A stretch of DNA of 48,172 bases from a virus: the IMG/VR virus record IMGVR_UViG_3300025913_000377, positions 1-48,172 of that record; one strand, given 5' to 3'. This document shows, in pieces, positions 14,325 through 23,694 of this stretch. The notes beneath the pieces are model-generated. The model did not search any database and was not told the origin of the DNA. It worked only from the letters and a program-made list of their open reading frames with translations. The position numbers were made by a program, and so were the translations under genes. Every line of letters begins with the position of its first letter. Within the stretch, counting starts at the first letter, position 1.

Positions 14325-17279
14325 TTACGGCTGGCTGAGCTGGAGCAACGTAGCGCTGCCGAGGGCGCCACCGTATGGGGCGGCGTTCTTCATTCCGAGC
14401 CCAAGCTGTTGCAAGATTTCCGGGCGGGTCAGCAGCAGGTTGCGAAGGGCCTTTTGCCCGGTCTTGCTGTAGATCGCCGTACCGAATAGACCGCCGGCCA
14501 GTCCCGCGATAGGCTGGCCCACGGCAGCGCCGCCGGCCGCAGACCCGCCGAGCGCCAACGGGATCGACAAGCGCCCCGCTGTACCACTGTCAGGCACCTT
14601 GTTCGGTAGCACATCTTGCCCCGCGCGCGTGAGATCGAAGAACGGCTGATTGGTCGTTCCCTGCGTCCCGCCAAAGCGCTTTGCATTGGCTGCGGCCGCA
14701 TCCGAAAGCTGCGAAGGTGTGAACACGTCGGTCGTTTTCGAGCGCGTTCCGTTGCGGGCGCGGTTCACGGCATCCTGAAGCACCGACTTGAGCCGGTATG
14801 CATCGTTGGCCTGGTTGAACTGCGGTAGCGTGCCGGGGGATTGGCGCTCCAGCATACCTGTGAGCGCGTCCTGAGCCTGTCCGGTAACATTCCCGAAGTC
14901 GTCGCCGTAGGGCTCGCTCCGAACGGCTGAGGCGTCCCTACGCAAGCCGCGAAGGGCCTGTTGGAAGTCGTTGCCGCTCAGTGAGCCATCAGGAGCGATG
15001 GAATTGCCGACGCGAGTAGGAAGCGTGTACTGGATACGGGCGCGCATCGGTTCGGGGAGCGCGTTACCAGCCGTGACAGCGTTGCGCATGTCTGAGGTGA
15101 ATGGCTCGTCCGCCTTCAGCTTCACATTCCCCAGAATGTTGTCGTATGCGCCGCCGATCGATCGGTTTGCCGCCTCTACGCCCAACGGCCCCACGTTCTT
15201 GACGGTCTGCCCGCTCAGTGGCGCGGCGACATCGTTGAACTGGCCGAATGCAGCACGGTTGAAGCCCTCCATGCTTTCGCCGATGCGCTTGCCGATCTGG
15301 TCGCCAATGATCGGGAAGCCGGACAAGCGATCCTCAACCCCTTTTACCGCCCGCCCGGCAAACCCGGAATTGCCGACAGTCTGCCCTAGCGTGAGCGGAA
15401 CGCCCTGATCCGCAAGATAGCCAACCCTGGGATCGGACACGCCGCGCATGGCTGAGCCCGCTGCCTTCATGACATTGCGCCCCATCATGCCGCCACCTAG
15501 ACCGAGCGCAGCACCTTCTAGCGCATCAATCCCACCCTGCCCTTCGGGGGCGTTCGTGGCGCCAGTGATCGCGCCAAATCCAGCGTCGCCAGCGCGGGCG
15601 GCCCAAGGTGCGATTGCTGCGGCCCTATCGGCGCCTTCCAGCCCCCTGAACAACATGGGAACCTTTGACAGTCCACTAGCCGCCAAACCCTCGCCAGCCA
15701 CGTTGCCAGCCGCCGCGCCAACCAACGCCCCGCCAATCGCAGCGCGCGGGTTCATCTCACGGGCAACGCCAAAGCGAGCCCGCGCAAGATCTGGATTGCC
15801 CGATAGCTGCGCAGCGGTCCATTGCGGGATGCCGGCGCCAGCCGCGTTGCCCGCTTCGCCGACGAACGTACCGGTCGGACTACCGGCCATCGCGTTTGCG
15901 AGTTTCGACATGGGGTCGGTGACAGGCACCTGAATGGACAGCCCGCCAGGCGTCGGTGGGATAGAGCCACGAAAGCCAGGGTTTGCCTTGCGGTAGGCAA
16001 GCTGTGCACTCGGATCGACGCCGAACTGCGAGGCATAGGCGCGGATACGTTCGTCGCTCGCCCCAGCGTGGAACAGAGAGTTAAGCCCGCCCATGAACTG
16101 AATGCCAAGCTCGTTCGGGACGCTCTTGGTCGCGCCAGCTACTTCGGTATTCGTGGCATCGCCGTACTGGCCCTGTGCGTAGTTCAGGGGGTTCGATTGC
16201 GGGCCAGTCGGGCCACCACCGCCAGTGATCGGAGGGATGCCGCCGGGCATTGATGGAGGGGCGCCAGTGCCGCCAGAGGGTGGTGCGGCGCGGCCCGTCG
16301 CGAGTGCCACAAATCCAGGATTGATGCCATCTGGTAGCGGGCCTTCAGAGCCATCGTCCTGCAAGCGCATCAGATGGAGTAGCTGGGCAGCCTGCTCAGG
16401 TGACATGGCTTGCGGAATGTCGGTGCCCATGGTGCGGCGATAGGCGTCGTTCGCATCGCGGAACTTCTGGTAGTTCTGGATCGCTCCGGTGCGCAGGGCC
16501 GCGCGCTGGGCGTCGATCGGCATAGACGCCGTGATAGCGTTCTGGGCTTCCTGACGATCCGCCAGCGCAGAGCCTGCGCCAGCCGTGCCCACGTTGCCCG
16601 TGATGCTCTTTACTTGCTCGCCAGAATAGACGCGGTTCGCTTGGTCGAACTGAGCGCCGGCCGGGCCGTTCTTATTGAACAGCCAGTTGTTGAGCGCCGC
16701 GCCGCCAAACCGGCCATACACCCCGCCGGGGTTGCCCAGGCGATTGATTGCTGCCTCTTCTTCGCGCGAGTGATCGATGTTGGCTGCAAGCGAGGTGAGG
16801 TATCCGCCTGTTGCCTTCATGTCGGCGAGTTGGCCCGTTGCCTTCTGGCGCGCGGAGAAGGTGTTTGCGCTGAAATTGGGATCTACGCCCATCGCCATCT
16901 TGATATATGGCAGCATGGTCTTGGACGCGATCGAGCGTTGGCCCGCCGGTAGATTGCCCTGCAACAGGCCCGAGACGATCCCCTGCGCATCGGGCGGCAA
17001 GTCGGACAGCTTGATGCGGCCACCGGCCTTGAGTTGGGCGAGCGTGACGGCGTCAATGTCGCCACCGTTCGCCGCGTCGGCATCGGCTTGAGCCTTCTTT
17101 GCTTCTGCCTGAGCCTTTTCAAGCTGTGCCTTGATGAGCGCGGGGTTGGCTTCAGCTTGTGCGCGCGCAGCATCGGCCGCCGCCTTTGGGCCTTCGTACT
17201 GATAGCTGGGCTTGCGGGTGCCAACGGTCGTCGGGCCTTGCGGCTGCGACCAATCCTCTTCCCACGGCTTTTTCTGCAT
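14325..17279 (-). CDS. Large internal virion (ejection) protein
   Basis: 984 residues. The N-terminal 100 residues carry an Ala/Gln/Lys-rich coiled coil (KAQLEKAQAEAKKAQAD). The middle is Gly/Pro-rich, and a Gly/Ala-rich segment (about 530-640) is mildly hydrophobic, as in proteins that enter the envelope during DNA ejection. No enzymatic motif was found. It is co-transcribed with two smaller internal proteins and a transglycosylase, the usual podovirus ejection set. A 125-base stretch with no convincing gene follows it (14200-14324). Confidence 0.7.
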   Translation of the reverse strand: MQKKPWEEDWSQPQGPTTVGTRKPSYQYEGPKAAADAARAQAEANPALIKAQLEKAQAEAKKAQADADAANGGDIDAVTLAQLKAGGRIKLSDLPPDAQGIVSGLLQGNLPAGQRSIASKTMLPYIKMAMGVDPNFSANTFSARQKATGQLADMKATGGYLTSLAANIDHSREEEAAINRLGNPGGVYGRFGGAALNNWLFNKNGPAGAQFDQANRVYSGEQVKSITGNVGTAGAGSALADRQEAQNAITASMPIDAQRAALRTGAIQNYQKFRDANDAYRRTMGTDIPQAMSPEQAAQLLHLMRLQDDGSEGPLPDGINPGFVALATGRAAPPSGGTGAPPSMPGGIPPITGGGGPTGPQSNPLNYAQGQYGDATNTEVAGATKSVPNELGIQFMGGLNSLFHAGASDERIRAYASQFGVDPSAQLAYRKANPGFRGSIPPTPGGLSIQVPVTDPMSKLANAMAGSPTGTFVGEAGNAAGAGIPQWTAAQLSGNPDLARARFGVAREMNPRAAIGGALVGAAAGNVAGEGLAASGLSKVPMLFRGLEGADRAAAIAPWAARAGDAGFGAITGATNAPEGQGGIDALEGAALGLGGGMMGRNVMKAAGSAMRGVSDPRVGYLADQGVPLTLGQTVGNSGFAGRAVKGVEDRLSGFPIIGDQIGKRIGESMEGFNRAAFGQFNDVAAPLSGQTVKNVGPLGVEAANRSIGGAYDNILGNVKLKADEPFTSDMRNAVTAGNALPEPMRARIQYTLPTRVGNSIAPDGSLSGNDFQQALRGLRRDASAVRSEPYGDDFGNVTGQAQDALTGMLERQSPGTLPQFNQANDAYRLKSVLQDAVNRARNGTRSKTTDVFTPSQLSDAAAANAKRFGGTQGTTNQPFFDLTRAGQDVLPNKVPDSGTAGRLSIPLALGGSAAGGAAVGQPIAGLAGGLFGTAIYSKTGQKALRNLLLTRPEILQQLGLGMKNAAPYGGALGSATLLQLSQP

Positions 17280-17671
17280 TATTGATTTCCCACGCGAGAA
17301 AGGATTTGGTCGGCATATCGGTTGGTCTTCCGACCCCAGATCCCCCGATTGGGACCGCCGTGGTAATAGCGCAGTGCATCCCGCAAATTGCCGGTCGCGT
17401 CATAGCCCTGCTGTAGGTATGCCTGCCCGAGGGCGTCTTGATATTGCTTGCCTTGGGGGCTGGTGTCGGTGAGCAGGTCGGGGCGCCACGGAAGGTTGAG
17501 CTTGTCCGCCATGTCCTTTGCGGTGCCGGGCAAAAGCTGGTTGCCGCCGAGCGCCTGTCCGTACTTGGTCTGTCGGCCCACTGCCGCGTAGTTTCCGCTG
17601 CTTTCCTGTGCGTTCAACGCCGGCCAGATCGAGCTAACGTCGAAAGCCGCCCGACGCACTGGGCGTCGCAC
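17279..17671 (-). CDS. Virion lytic transglycosylase (SLT domain)
   Basis: 130 residues. IWPALNAQESSGN contains the SLT catalytic Glu (about residue 23), with GGNQLLPGTAKDMADKLNL (the G-x-MQ-x3-TA-type block) and RYYHGGPNRGIW following. It cuts peptidoglycan locally so that DNA can cross the wall. It overlaps the upstream gene by 38 bases, suggesting that a larger ancestral protein was split or that the start is somewhat downstream (GTG 17659). Confidence 0.82.
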   Translation of the reverse strand: MRRPVRRAAFDVSSIWPALNAQESSGNYAAVGRQTKYGQALGGNQLLPGTAKDMADKLNLPWRPDLLTDTSPQGKQYQDALGQAYLQQGYDATGNLRDALRYYHGGPNRGIWGRKTNRYADQILSRVGNQ

Positions 17672-18314
17672 CTCCGATCGGTTCCCATGCGTTCTGGTCT
17701 TTCGGATTGCCGCCCTTGAAGCGATACCCGTTCTTGATCATGCCGGGGGCAGGTCCACCCGCCGCTGGCGCGCCGCCGAACGCCCCGCGCGGATAGATGG
17801 TCTTCGTCCCATCGCCATTATCTACAGCCATCGGAGGCCCTGCCGCGATATTGCGTAGATAGCTGTCTGCGGCTTCCGGCCCTAGGTGCGACTTGATGTA
17901 CTCATAGTCGTTCGCGGTGTCGTTGTTCACCGGCTTTGGCTCGGGCGTATAGACCGCCTCGTATTTGCCAGTCTGTGGATTCAGGCGCACCAACGAGCCG
18001 CCAACGTCCTGCGGCTGGTACATTTTAGCAGCTTCGGCGCGCGCCTTTTGCTGGAGCATGCGCTGCTGCTGAATATTCTGTTGATATTGAGCGAATTGGT
18101 CGTTTTGGTAGCCGCCCAGCTGGCTGAGAATGCCGCCGATCGCCGCCAGCTTGTCCGAAAGCGCGGGTTTGTAATCTGGCATGATGCCGCCGACCGGCGC
18201 GAATGCCTGCGGCTGGGGCACACCCTGCGTCACCTGAGGCGCGCCTTGGGGGGCTCCATAGCCAGGTTGCGCGAACATCGAGGTAAAGCGTGGCGCCGCT
18301 CCGAACATAGCCAT
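17634..18314 (-). CDS. Internal virion protein, Gln/Pro/Gly-rich
   Basis: 226 residues. Repetitive N-terminus (GAPQGAPQVTQGVPQPQ), a helical Gln-rich segment (QYQQNIQQQRMLQQKARAEA), then a compact C-terminal half. No enzymatic motif. Placed between the SLT protein and another internal protein, it probably belongs to the ejection apparatus; its exact counterpart in model phages was not recognised. Confidence 0.65.
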   Translation of the reverse strand: MAMFGAAPRFTSMFAQPGYGAPQGAPQVTQGVPQPQAFAPVGGIMPDYKPALSDKLAAIGGILSQLGGYQNDQFAQYQQNIQQQRMLQQKARAEAAKMYQPQDVGGSLVRLNPQTGKYEAVYTPEPKPVNNDTANDYEYIKSHLGPEAADSYLRNIAAGPPMAVDNGDGTKTIYPRGAFGGAPAAGGPAPGMIKNGYRFKGGNPKDQNAWEPIGGATPSASGGFRR

Positions 18315-19006
18315 TAGTGAGTTCCCCCCGGCTTCATGAACAGGGACGCGATGCTGGTGCCGGCGCCTAGCAGGCCCATCAGCCCGGAGAACGGGCTTTG
18401 CTGTTGGGTGGTAGTTTGCGTGTTGTACTGGCCAAGGAGTCCGCCAACGCCGCTGGCGTATTGGCCAGCGTTCTGCATTGGCAAGCCTGCCGCCGTTTGC
18501 GCCAGAGCAAGTGCTGGGGCATATCCCGCATACTTTGCTGCATCGAGATTAGGAGCCTGTCCGAGCGCCTGCATCATCTGGTTGCGCTCGTTGGAATAGT
18601 CGTTGTACCGCAGGCCATTCTCTGCATCAGCGAGGCCCTGACCAAGAGCGGCGGCGTGCTGCGTGCCGCCAGTGCGACCAGCCGCGCCAAACGTTGAGTT
18701 CACCTTGTCCGACACGCTGCGATCGGTCTGGTCGATCATCCCGCTAAGGTACGGATTGCCCTGGCCGAGATACTTGCCACTTAGAACGTCGGTTGCGTAG
18801 CCATTGGCAGCACCCATCAGCGGGCTTTGCGTGGTCGCCTGCTGGAGTAGCCCAGGAAATGCGCCAGACAGCGAATCGGCCATGCTCTGCACGTTGCCGG
18901 AATTGGCCTTATACGTGTCCTGCAACGCATTAGCCGCTGGGGTGATATACCCCTTTGCATAGGCTGACGGATCGTTAGTCGTCGTGGATTTCGATTTCTT
19001 CGACAC
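18314..19006 (-). CDS. Internal virion protein, Ala/Gln/Gly-rich
   Basis: 230 residues, Lys/Ser/Thr-rich start, then long Ala/Gln/Gly helices, ending in a hydrophobic segment (SGLMGLLGAGTSIASLFM) that may insert in a membrane. A similar small protein is found next to the ejection proteins of many podoviruses. Starts next to its upstream neighbour with a one-base overlap. Confidence 0.65.
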   Translation of the reverse strand: MSKKSKSTTTNDPSAYAKGYITPAANALQDTYKANSGNVQSMADSLSGAFPGLLQQATTQSPLMGAANGYATDVLSGKYLGQGNPYLSGMIDQTDRSVSDKVNSTFGAAGRTGGTQHAAALGQGLADAENGLRYNDYSNERNQMMQALGQAPNLDAAKYAGYAPALALAQTAAGLPMQNAGQYASGVGGLLGQYNTQTTTQQQSPFSGLMGLLGAGTSIASLFMKPGGTH

Positions 19007-19395
19007 TAGGCCAACCCTCGCTCATAGATCGTCACTCGCCCTTCAGACGTTGCCGACCATCCTTGTTTCGTTAGAACGGGCACCCACCCGCGCCGTCCGT
19101 AGGCTCGCAGACAGGTTGCCCCCTCGTCTCGCGCCCAAGCCCCGATCCGCTCATCAAGCCGACCGATCCAATCGCGGAAGTCCGATCCGCCCACCAAAAC
19201 CACCTCAACCGCGCGATCTACCGTGCGCCGACAGTGCGCCGCTGCGATCAGGGTTGGCCCGTCGTGAACCGTCCAAGTCGTCCAACCCGGTCCATGCTCA
19301 ATCACCTCGCCGCCAAGGTCGGCTGCGGGCTTCAGGAATGCGATAATCTCGTCAGTGTGCGGGTACGGCCAAACGCCTACCAGCAGTTTTGCCAC
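19006..19395 (-). CDS. GNAT-like phage virion-region protein
   Basis: 129 residues. The C-terminal pattern WARDEGATCLRAYGRRGWVP followed by LTKQGW resembles the acetyl-CoA-binding and last-strand part of GNAT acetyltransferases, a fold reused in small podovirus virion-assembly proteins. The canonical Q/R-x2-G-x-G/A loop is imperfect, so catalysis is doubtful. Gene context is structural. Confidence 0.55.
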   Translation of the reverse strand: MAKLLVGVWPYPHTDEIIAFLKPAADLGGEVIEHGPGWTTWTVHDGPTLIAAAHCRRTVDRAVEVVLVGGSDFRDWIGRLDERIGAWARDEGATCLRAYGRRGWVPVLTKQGWSATSEGRVTIYERGLA

Positions 19396-19607
19396 GTAGA
19401 GCCATCCCAGACGCGCAGCTTGTGCAGTGTGGCGTCGTAGTAGGCTTGTCCCTCGATTGGCGCTGTGGGGGCCGCCTGAGGGGCAAAATAGATGCTTCCG
19501 GGCGTGAACGTCTCAAGCGCCCCGATCAGTGAGTTGATTGCGAGCGCGGCAGACCTGATCCAGCGCGGAAAATTGGGGTCGTCGGTCGAGACGTGGCGGA
19601 TCGTCAT
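19377..19607 (-). CDS. Small tail-associated protein
   Basis: 76 residues. The C-terminal motif YYDATLHKLRVWDGSTWQN is widespread at the ends of phage fibre and baseplate proteins (a small beta domain). The N-terminus is helical. It overlaps both neighbours and lies next to the nozzle-like gene, so it is probably a minor tail component. Confidence 0.65.
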   Translation of the reverse strand: MTIRHVSTDDPNFPRWIRSAALAINSLIGALETFTPGSIYFAPQAAPTAPIEGQAYYDATLHKLRVWDGSTWQNCW

Positions 19608-21016
19608 CGCCCGCCCTCCGGTTCGAACGTCACGTCAATCCCCGAAACGTAGGTCCATTGCGATGCTGCCGGGATCGTCAGGGTCGGTGCTATGTGGCGG
19701 CCATTGGCGCGAATCGGATATTCGCCGTTCGCCCGCATGCTCGAAGCCGCGACCGAGTTAGGCGCATCACCGTCAACCGCGCGGATATCGACCGCGATCG
19801 TGCAATTCTCGGCATCGGACACCGGACGCAGCGACCGCAGGCGCAACCGCTTACCCGGCACTATCTCCGTCCTTGGTCCGACCAGCCGCGCCTCCAGCGT
19901 GCTGCCAGACAGTGTGCCGACAACATCGCCGCTATTCGCGAACAGGATCAGCGGATTGCCGCCGGAAAAGGTCGGGTCGTCCAACGAGAGCGGGATGCTA
20001 TCAAGGCCCGAAGGATAAAGCGCGTCCAGGGCATCGAGCGACACATTGGCCGTAAAGCCGTTGAACACCGCTTTGACCGGCAATTCGAGATACGACGCCT
20101 TTTGCAGGGTAATGTGGTAGAGCAGCACAGCCCCGGGTGAGCCGGGCATGGTCCAATAAACGACGTTCGCGCGCGGATCGACCGCGGCGGTGATGCCCTT
20201 CTCGATATCGGTGCGAGAGAAGCGGCCGAAGAACCAGCGATTGAACTTCTCGTCACCGATCGGGATCGTGTCGTTGCCGTCCGTGTAGAAAAACCCGCGT
20301 TCGGACAGGAAGAACACCAGCCGCCCAGCCTGGGCAACGCTGCCCTTGGCCATGCACCCGACGTTCGAACTGATCTCGTCAATCTGGAATACGACGGGTG
20401 CACCAACGTAGCTCAACCGCTTGACTGCGCCGCGTTGCAGGATCAGCCCGTATTCGCCCCCGGCCAGCCCCATGATCTCCCCACCATCGGGAAGGATCTG
20501 ATCACCCGCTTGGTTCGTGCCGGCGAGGTTGTAATCCTCTGCGTTGTTGAAGCCAGACCATGTTACCGTCTGTCGTGCCGCAGGATCGCCCGCCAGCACG
20601 ACGAAATCGCGCACCGTGGCGACCAGCGACGCAGCGGGAGGCGTTCCCCCGAGCAATGCCGCCGTGCCGCCAGCCAGATCGAACTTGACCGGAGCCCCGC
20701 CCGTTGCCGCGATAACCAGCGTGCCGAACTGTGCGAACCGCCACGTGCTGGCAGAGCCAGCATAGACACTGGACCAAGCCGAACCCGAATAACGATAGAG
20801 GTTCGTTGACGTGCCCGACAACAATGCAGCCGTACCATCGAACCCGACGAATGCCCCTCCCCCGAGGAACGCCCCAGCAAGCGCCGAGGTGATCGCGCTG
20901 AACCCCGAGACAGGATAATATCCATCCGCGCCCGGCATGACGTTGCGAGCGTCACGAAGGGTTGTCAGTGATGCCTTGTCCGGCTCCCAAGGGCCGAACG
21001 CGAGGCGCTTCAACAC
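19604..21016 (-). CDS. Tail nozzle/stabilisation-like protein
   Basis: 470 residues, beta-rich. FGPWEPDKASLTTLRDARNV, then repeated blade-like stretches (FVGFDGTAALLSGTSTNLYR, TWRFAQFGTLVIAATGG), resemble the beta-propeller-type nozzle proteins of short-tailed phages (functional counterparts of P22 gp10 or T7 gp12). It follows the adaptor gene, the expected order. No exact family name assigned. Confidence 0.7.
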   Translation of the reverse strand: MLKRLAFGPWEPDKASLTTLRDARNVMPGADGYYPVSGFSAITSALAGAFLGGGAFVGFDGTAALLSGTSTNLYRYSGSAWSSVYAGSASTWRFAQFGTLVIAATGGAPVKFDLAGGTAALLGGTPPAASLVATVRDFVVLAGDPAARQTVTWSGFNNAEDYNLAGTNQAGDQILPDGGEIMGLAGGEYGLILQRGAVKRLSYVGAPVVFQIDEISSNVGCMAKGSVAQAGRLVFFLSERGFFYTDGNDTIPIGDEKFNRWFFGRFSRTDIEKGITAAVDPRANVVYWTMPGSPGAVLLYHITLQKASYLELPVKAVFNGFTANVSLDALDALYPSGLDSIPLSLDDPTFSGGNPLILFANSGDVVGTLSGSTLEARLVGPRTEIVPGKRLRLRSLRPVSDAENCTIAVDIRAVDGDAPNSVAASSMRANGEYPIRANGRHIAPTLTIPAASQWTYVSGIDVTFEPEGGR

Positions 21017-21669
21017 GTAGCGCCACGGACCTGGCGAACGGTCGTCGGGGAAAGCGGCCCCGACCCATAGCGGGCCTTTGCGCCCGCAGAGATCAGTTCG
21101 CCGATCGCCTCGTCATAGGCGGCCTTCCACTGTTGTACACGGGCAGCATCATCGATGAATGCTGAGGCCTCAAGCAGCGCGCCGTAGAGGTAAATGTCGG
21201 CGTGCGAGTCAAGCACCCAATTCGACGGCGAACCATCTGTCAGCGCCGTGATCTTGGCGAAATACACCATCTGGAGCGTCGTGGCGCTCGCGGGGGGCGG
21301 AACGAGCCGCAGGATGCCGCTGAACACCGTAAAGCCGGTCGGAATGCCCGTAGAGCCGTTATATGCCGAAGCGATGGCGTTCGGAGAATATTCGTTGAGC
21401 GGGCGGTCAGGGCTACCCTCGATATAGATCGACCGCATGGCGAGGAAATCGAGCGGGAGCGCATTGTCTTCCGATGAGGCAACGATAGCCGTCGTCGTCT
21501 CCATGTCCGGCGTGCGCAGCAAGCGATTGAGACGCGCTTCGCATAGCCGAATGAATGTCGGGATGCGTCCATCCAGATCGTTGCGGTTCAGCCACTCGCC
21601 GATCTCGCTAACGAGGTCGACATAGCTGCTAATCGCACCTGTCGGATTGGTGTTAAGGGCGATCGACAC
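21010..21669 (-). CDS. Head-to-tail adaptor protein
   Basis: 219 residues. The N-terminal signature YVDLVSEIGEWLNRNDL followed by IPTFIRLCEARLNRLLR and METTT is the conserved helical start of podovirus adaptor/tail-tubular-A proteins, which form a ring under the portal. The C-terminal helices (ADIYLYGALLEASAFI, WKAAYDEAI) also fit. Overlaps the nozzle-like gene by 7 bases. Confidence 0.8.
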   Translation of the reverse strand: MSIALNTNPTGAISSYVDLVSEIGEWLNRNDLDGRIPTFIRLCEARLNRLLRTPDMETTTAIVASSEDNALPLDFLAMRSIYIEGSPDRPLNEYSPNAIASAYNGSTGIPTGFTVFSGILRLVPPPASATTLQMVYFAKITALTDGSPSNWVLDSHADIYLYGALLEASAFIDDAARVQQWKAAYDEAIGELISAGAKARYGSGPLSPTTVRQVRGATC

Positions 21670-21672
21670 GGA

Positions 21673-22146
21673 TTAGGCGCCCGCCCAACCCTGAACATCG
21701 ACAAAGACACCGCCTGCACCCGAAGCGGTCAGGGTCACGACTTCGAGCAGGGTGTTGGCCGTTCCGCGTAGCGCGGTGCCGAACTTGGTATGCGCCTGAC
21801 CAGCGGCAGCGGTCGGGATTTTGAAGCGCCAGAGCACCGTTCCGGCCGCGCCGTCGCGGATGGCAAATTCACCACCGGCAGTCAGCGAATCCCACGAAAG
21901 CTGGATGCCCTCGATGTAGTTCCTGACACCAGCACCGCCCGCCGCCTTGATCGTGACCGCCGTTGTCGTGTTCACGATGCCGCCGGTCGGGGAAGCGTAG
22001 TTCCAGAAGTTGGCCGTCAACGCAGGCTGGAAGATCTGGGCGTTGGGGTCTGAGGTAAGACCGATGTTGAAGACGCCCTGGGCCTCGCGAATTTCGCCGC
22101 TCGCCGCCTTGTATTGGGCGGTGTCGTTGATGGTAACTACCGTCAT
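21673..22146 (-). CDS. Virion structural protein, beta-rich (possible head decoration)
   Basis: 157 residues of beta pattern with many Thr, Gly and Ala (ALTANFWNYASPTGG, TTAVTIKAAGGAG). The position between the capsid and adaptor genes and the jelly-roll-like composition suggest a decoration or stabilising protein. No family recognised; the call rests on context. Confidence 0.55.
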   Translation of the reverse strand: MTVVTINDTAQYKAASGEIREAQGVFNIGLTSDPNAQIFQPALTANFWNYASPTGGIVNTTTAVTIKAAGGAGVRNYIEGIQLSWDSLTAGGEFAIRDGAAGTVLWRFKIPTAAAGQAHTKFGTALRGTANTLLEVVTLTASGAGGVFVDVQGWAGA

Positions 22147-22157
22147 GGCTCAGGCCC

Positions 22158-22496
22158 TCAAATCTGGAAAGGCACGCGGCGAAGGTGGCGATATTCGCTG
22201 CTGTTGAGCAGGCGACGCACACCCTCCGCATGATTGGGATTGAAAATGTCCAACCCGTGTTCGATGCGCCATTTGAGCAGCACCGATGCCGGGATTTTAG
22301 CTGCGTGCCACATCTCCGAGCGGCGATCGTGCGCCTCGCTCTGGGCTCGCTTGTTGTCCTCCAGGATCAGAGGAACATCATAACCTTCGTATTTGACTGT
22401 GACCGTGCCGTGGTCTTCGCCGGTCGCCTTCATCCACTTGCGGACGCCGTTCCACGAGCCGTCGTCAATCAGCTCCCACTCAGACGCGCTCGGCAT
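22158..22496 (-). CDS. Conserved phage head-region protein
   Basis: 112 residues, Trp-rich N-terminus (SEWELIDDGSWNGVRKWM) and basic C-terminus (VRRLLNSSEYRHLRRVP). It sits between capsid and adaptor genes, as similar proteins do in related podoviruses. Function unknown. Its start is overlapped by 17 bases by the preceding mini-gene. Confidence 0.6.
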   Translation of the reverse strand: MPSASEWELIDDGSWNGVRKWMKATGEDHGTVTVKYEGYDVPLILEDNKRAQSEAHDRRSEMWHAAKIPASVLLKWRIEHGLDIFNPNHAEGVRRLLNSSEYRHLRRVPFQI

Positions 22497-22644
22497 GCTT
22501 AGACCCGATCAAGGCTTTGGCGATATCGGCGGGAACCGTCTCGACAGCGCCAGTATCGCGGCGCTCGTCTTCGGCGATGAAAACGCCGTCCTTGGTGACG
22601 CGTATCTTCACGCCCGCAGACGCAGGCTGTGTAGCTTTCGCCAT
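22480..22644 (-). CDS. 54-residue head-region mini-protein
   Basis: ATG 22644 follows GGGAGCAACAAT. The protein starts MAKATQPASAGVKIRVTKDG and ends ALIGSKHAERV, a small basic/acidic beta-helix pattern of the type often seen directly after capsid genes. A different-frame longer ORF over the same bases is Arg-rich and looks like a shadow. Function unknown. Confidence 0.6.
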   Translation of the reverse strand: MAKATQPASAGVKIRVTKDGVFIAEDERRDTGAVETVPADIAKALIGSKHAERV

Positions 22645-22694
22645 ATTGTTGCTCCCAAAAGAAAGGGGCGAGCCGAAGCCCGCCCCGATCAGTC

Positions 22695-23645
22695 TTAGGT
22701 GAGATCGGCCACCACGCCCGACGCCGCCTGATTGAGACAGCGAAGCGCGAACTCGGTGTGCATCTCCTTGCGGGTAGCAAGGCCGGTCTTGGCCAGGTCA
22801 TTGACCTGCATCGAGTCACCGACCGCGATATCCCAATATTCCGGGTCCACGATCAACGCATCGCGCGCCGAGCAGAAGCGATCCGGAACGAACTGGATCG
22901 TACCGAAGTCCGACACATAGGCATCGGCGCCGGCAACGATCGTCAGCTTCTTGTTGCCCGTCTCGCGGCGCTGGGTCGCCAAGCCGAGGAAACCGGCCTC
23001 AGCCTGCTTCTGGGTGCCGTTGGTGATAACCATTTTCGGGTTACCGCCGTTGACCCAGATCGACTGAAGTACCGGCTTCAGCAAGGCTTCCGTGTAGGCG
23101 CGCTGCGTGCCGTTGGTGGCAGCAGCGACGATGCCCGCCGAGAAGCCGCCGTTGGAACCGGTGGCACCGCGTGACGTGTTGGTCGTGAGCCACGCCAGAG
23201 CGCCGGCAGTCTGGCCAGCCGTACCCGCAAGAGCGGCGACCGACGCATAGTTGCCGGAGCAGCGCGCTTCCATGTCGGTGCGAAGCTCGCGGCCCGCCTT
23301 CATGATTTCGCGCGCCAGTTCCGAGCGGCGGCCGGCCTTGTTGGTCCATTCGACGGTCGTGGACGAGCCAACGACCTTCTTCATGATCTGGGTGTGCGTG
23401 CCGACGCGGGTGGTGTTCGGACGGCTGTCGTTGGTCAGATCATCGCCCTGGATAGTGGCGTTGTTGGCATTGGCCGCGACGAGGCTGTCCGTCTGCCATT
23501 CGGTGTAGGTATTCGACGCCTTCGACCGACCAATCGCGTCGATGAAAGGGGTGTCATCGGGGAAGAGCGCGGCGATCTTGTCGTCGAGGTCTTCGCGAAC
23601 GCCGACACGTGCGACGTTCTGGATGGTGTTAGTTGCAACAGTCAT
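22695..23645 (-). CDS. Major capsid protein, SU10/DUF5309 type (HK97 fold)
   Basis: 316 residues. LDDKIAALFPDDTPFIDAIG, then YTEWQTDSLVAA, VGTHTQIMKKVVGSS and a C-terminal YWDIAVGDSMQVNDLAKTG are typical of the SU10 capsid family, whose members begin with a short N-arm rather than a long delta domain. A separate scaffold gene lies two genes upstream, consistent with this. It builds the icosahedral shell. Confidence 0.88.
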   Translation of the reverse strand: MTVATNTIQNVARVGVREDLDDKIAALFPDDTPFIDAIGRSKASNTYTEWQTDSLVAANANNATIQGDDLTNDSRPNTTRVGTHTQIMKKVVGSSTTVEWTNKAGRRSELAREIMKAGRELRTDMEARCSGNYASVAALAGTAGQTAGALAWLTTNTSRGATGSNGGFSAGIVAAATNGTQRAYTEALLKPVLQSIWVNGGNPKMVITNGTQKQAEAGFLGLATQRRETGNKKLTIVAGADAYVSDFGTIQFVPDRFCSARDALIVDPEYWDIAVGDSMQVNDLAKTGLATRKEMHTEFALRCLNQAASGVVADLT

Positions 23646-23694
23646 CGAAAGGGTTCCATCTAGATTGATGGGTCCCGCCGCTGCGTATCGCCCC

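Noticed and set aside
14244-14489. Possible 81-residue + strand membrane protein (MPMWTIAAGAAL...)
   Set aside because: The hydrophobic start lies in the 125-base minus-strand gap, but two thirds overlap the end of the 984-residue ejection protein and no ribosome site is visible. Possible but unsupported.
22499-22819. 106-codon minus-strand ORF next to the capsid gene
   Set aside because: It overlaps the capsid C-terminus in the wrong frame and is Arg-rich; the 54-codon gene 22480-22644 in another frame has the better start and composition.
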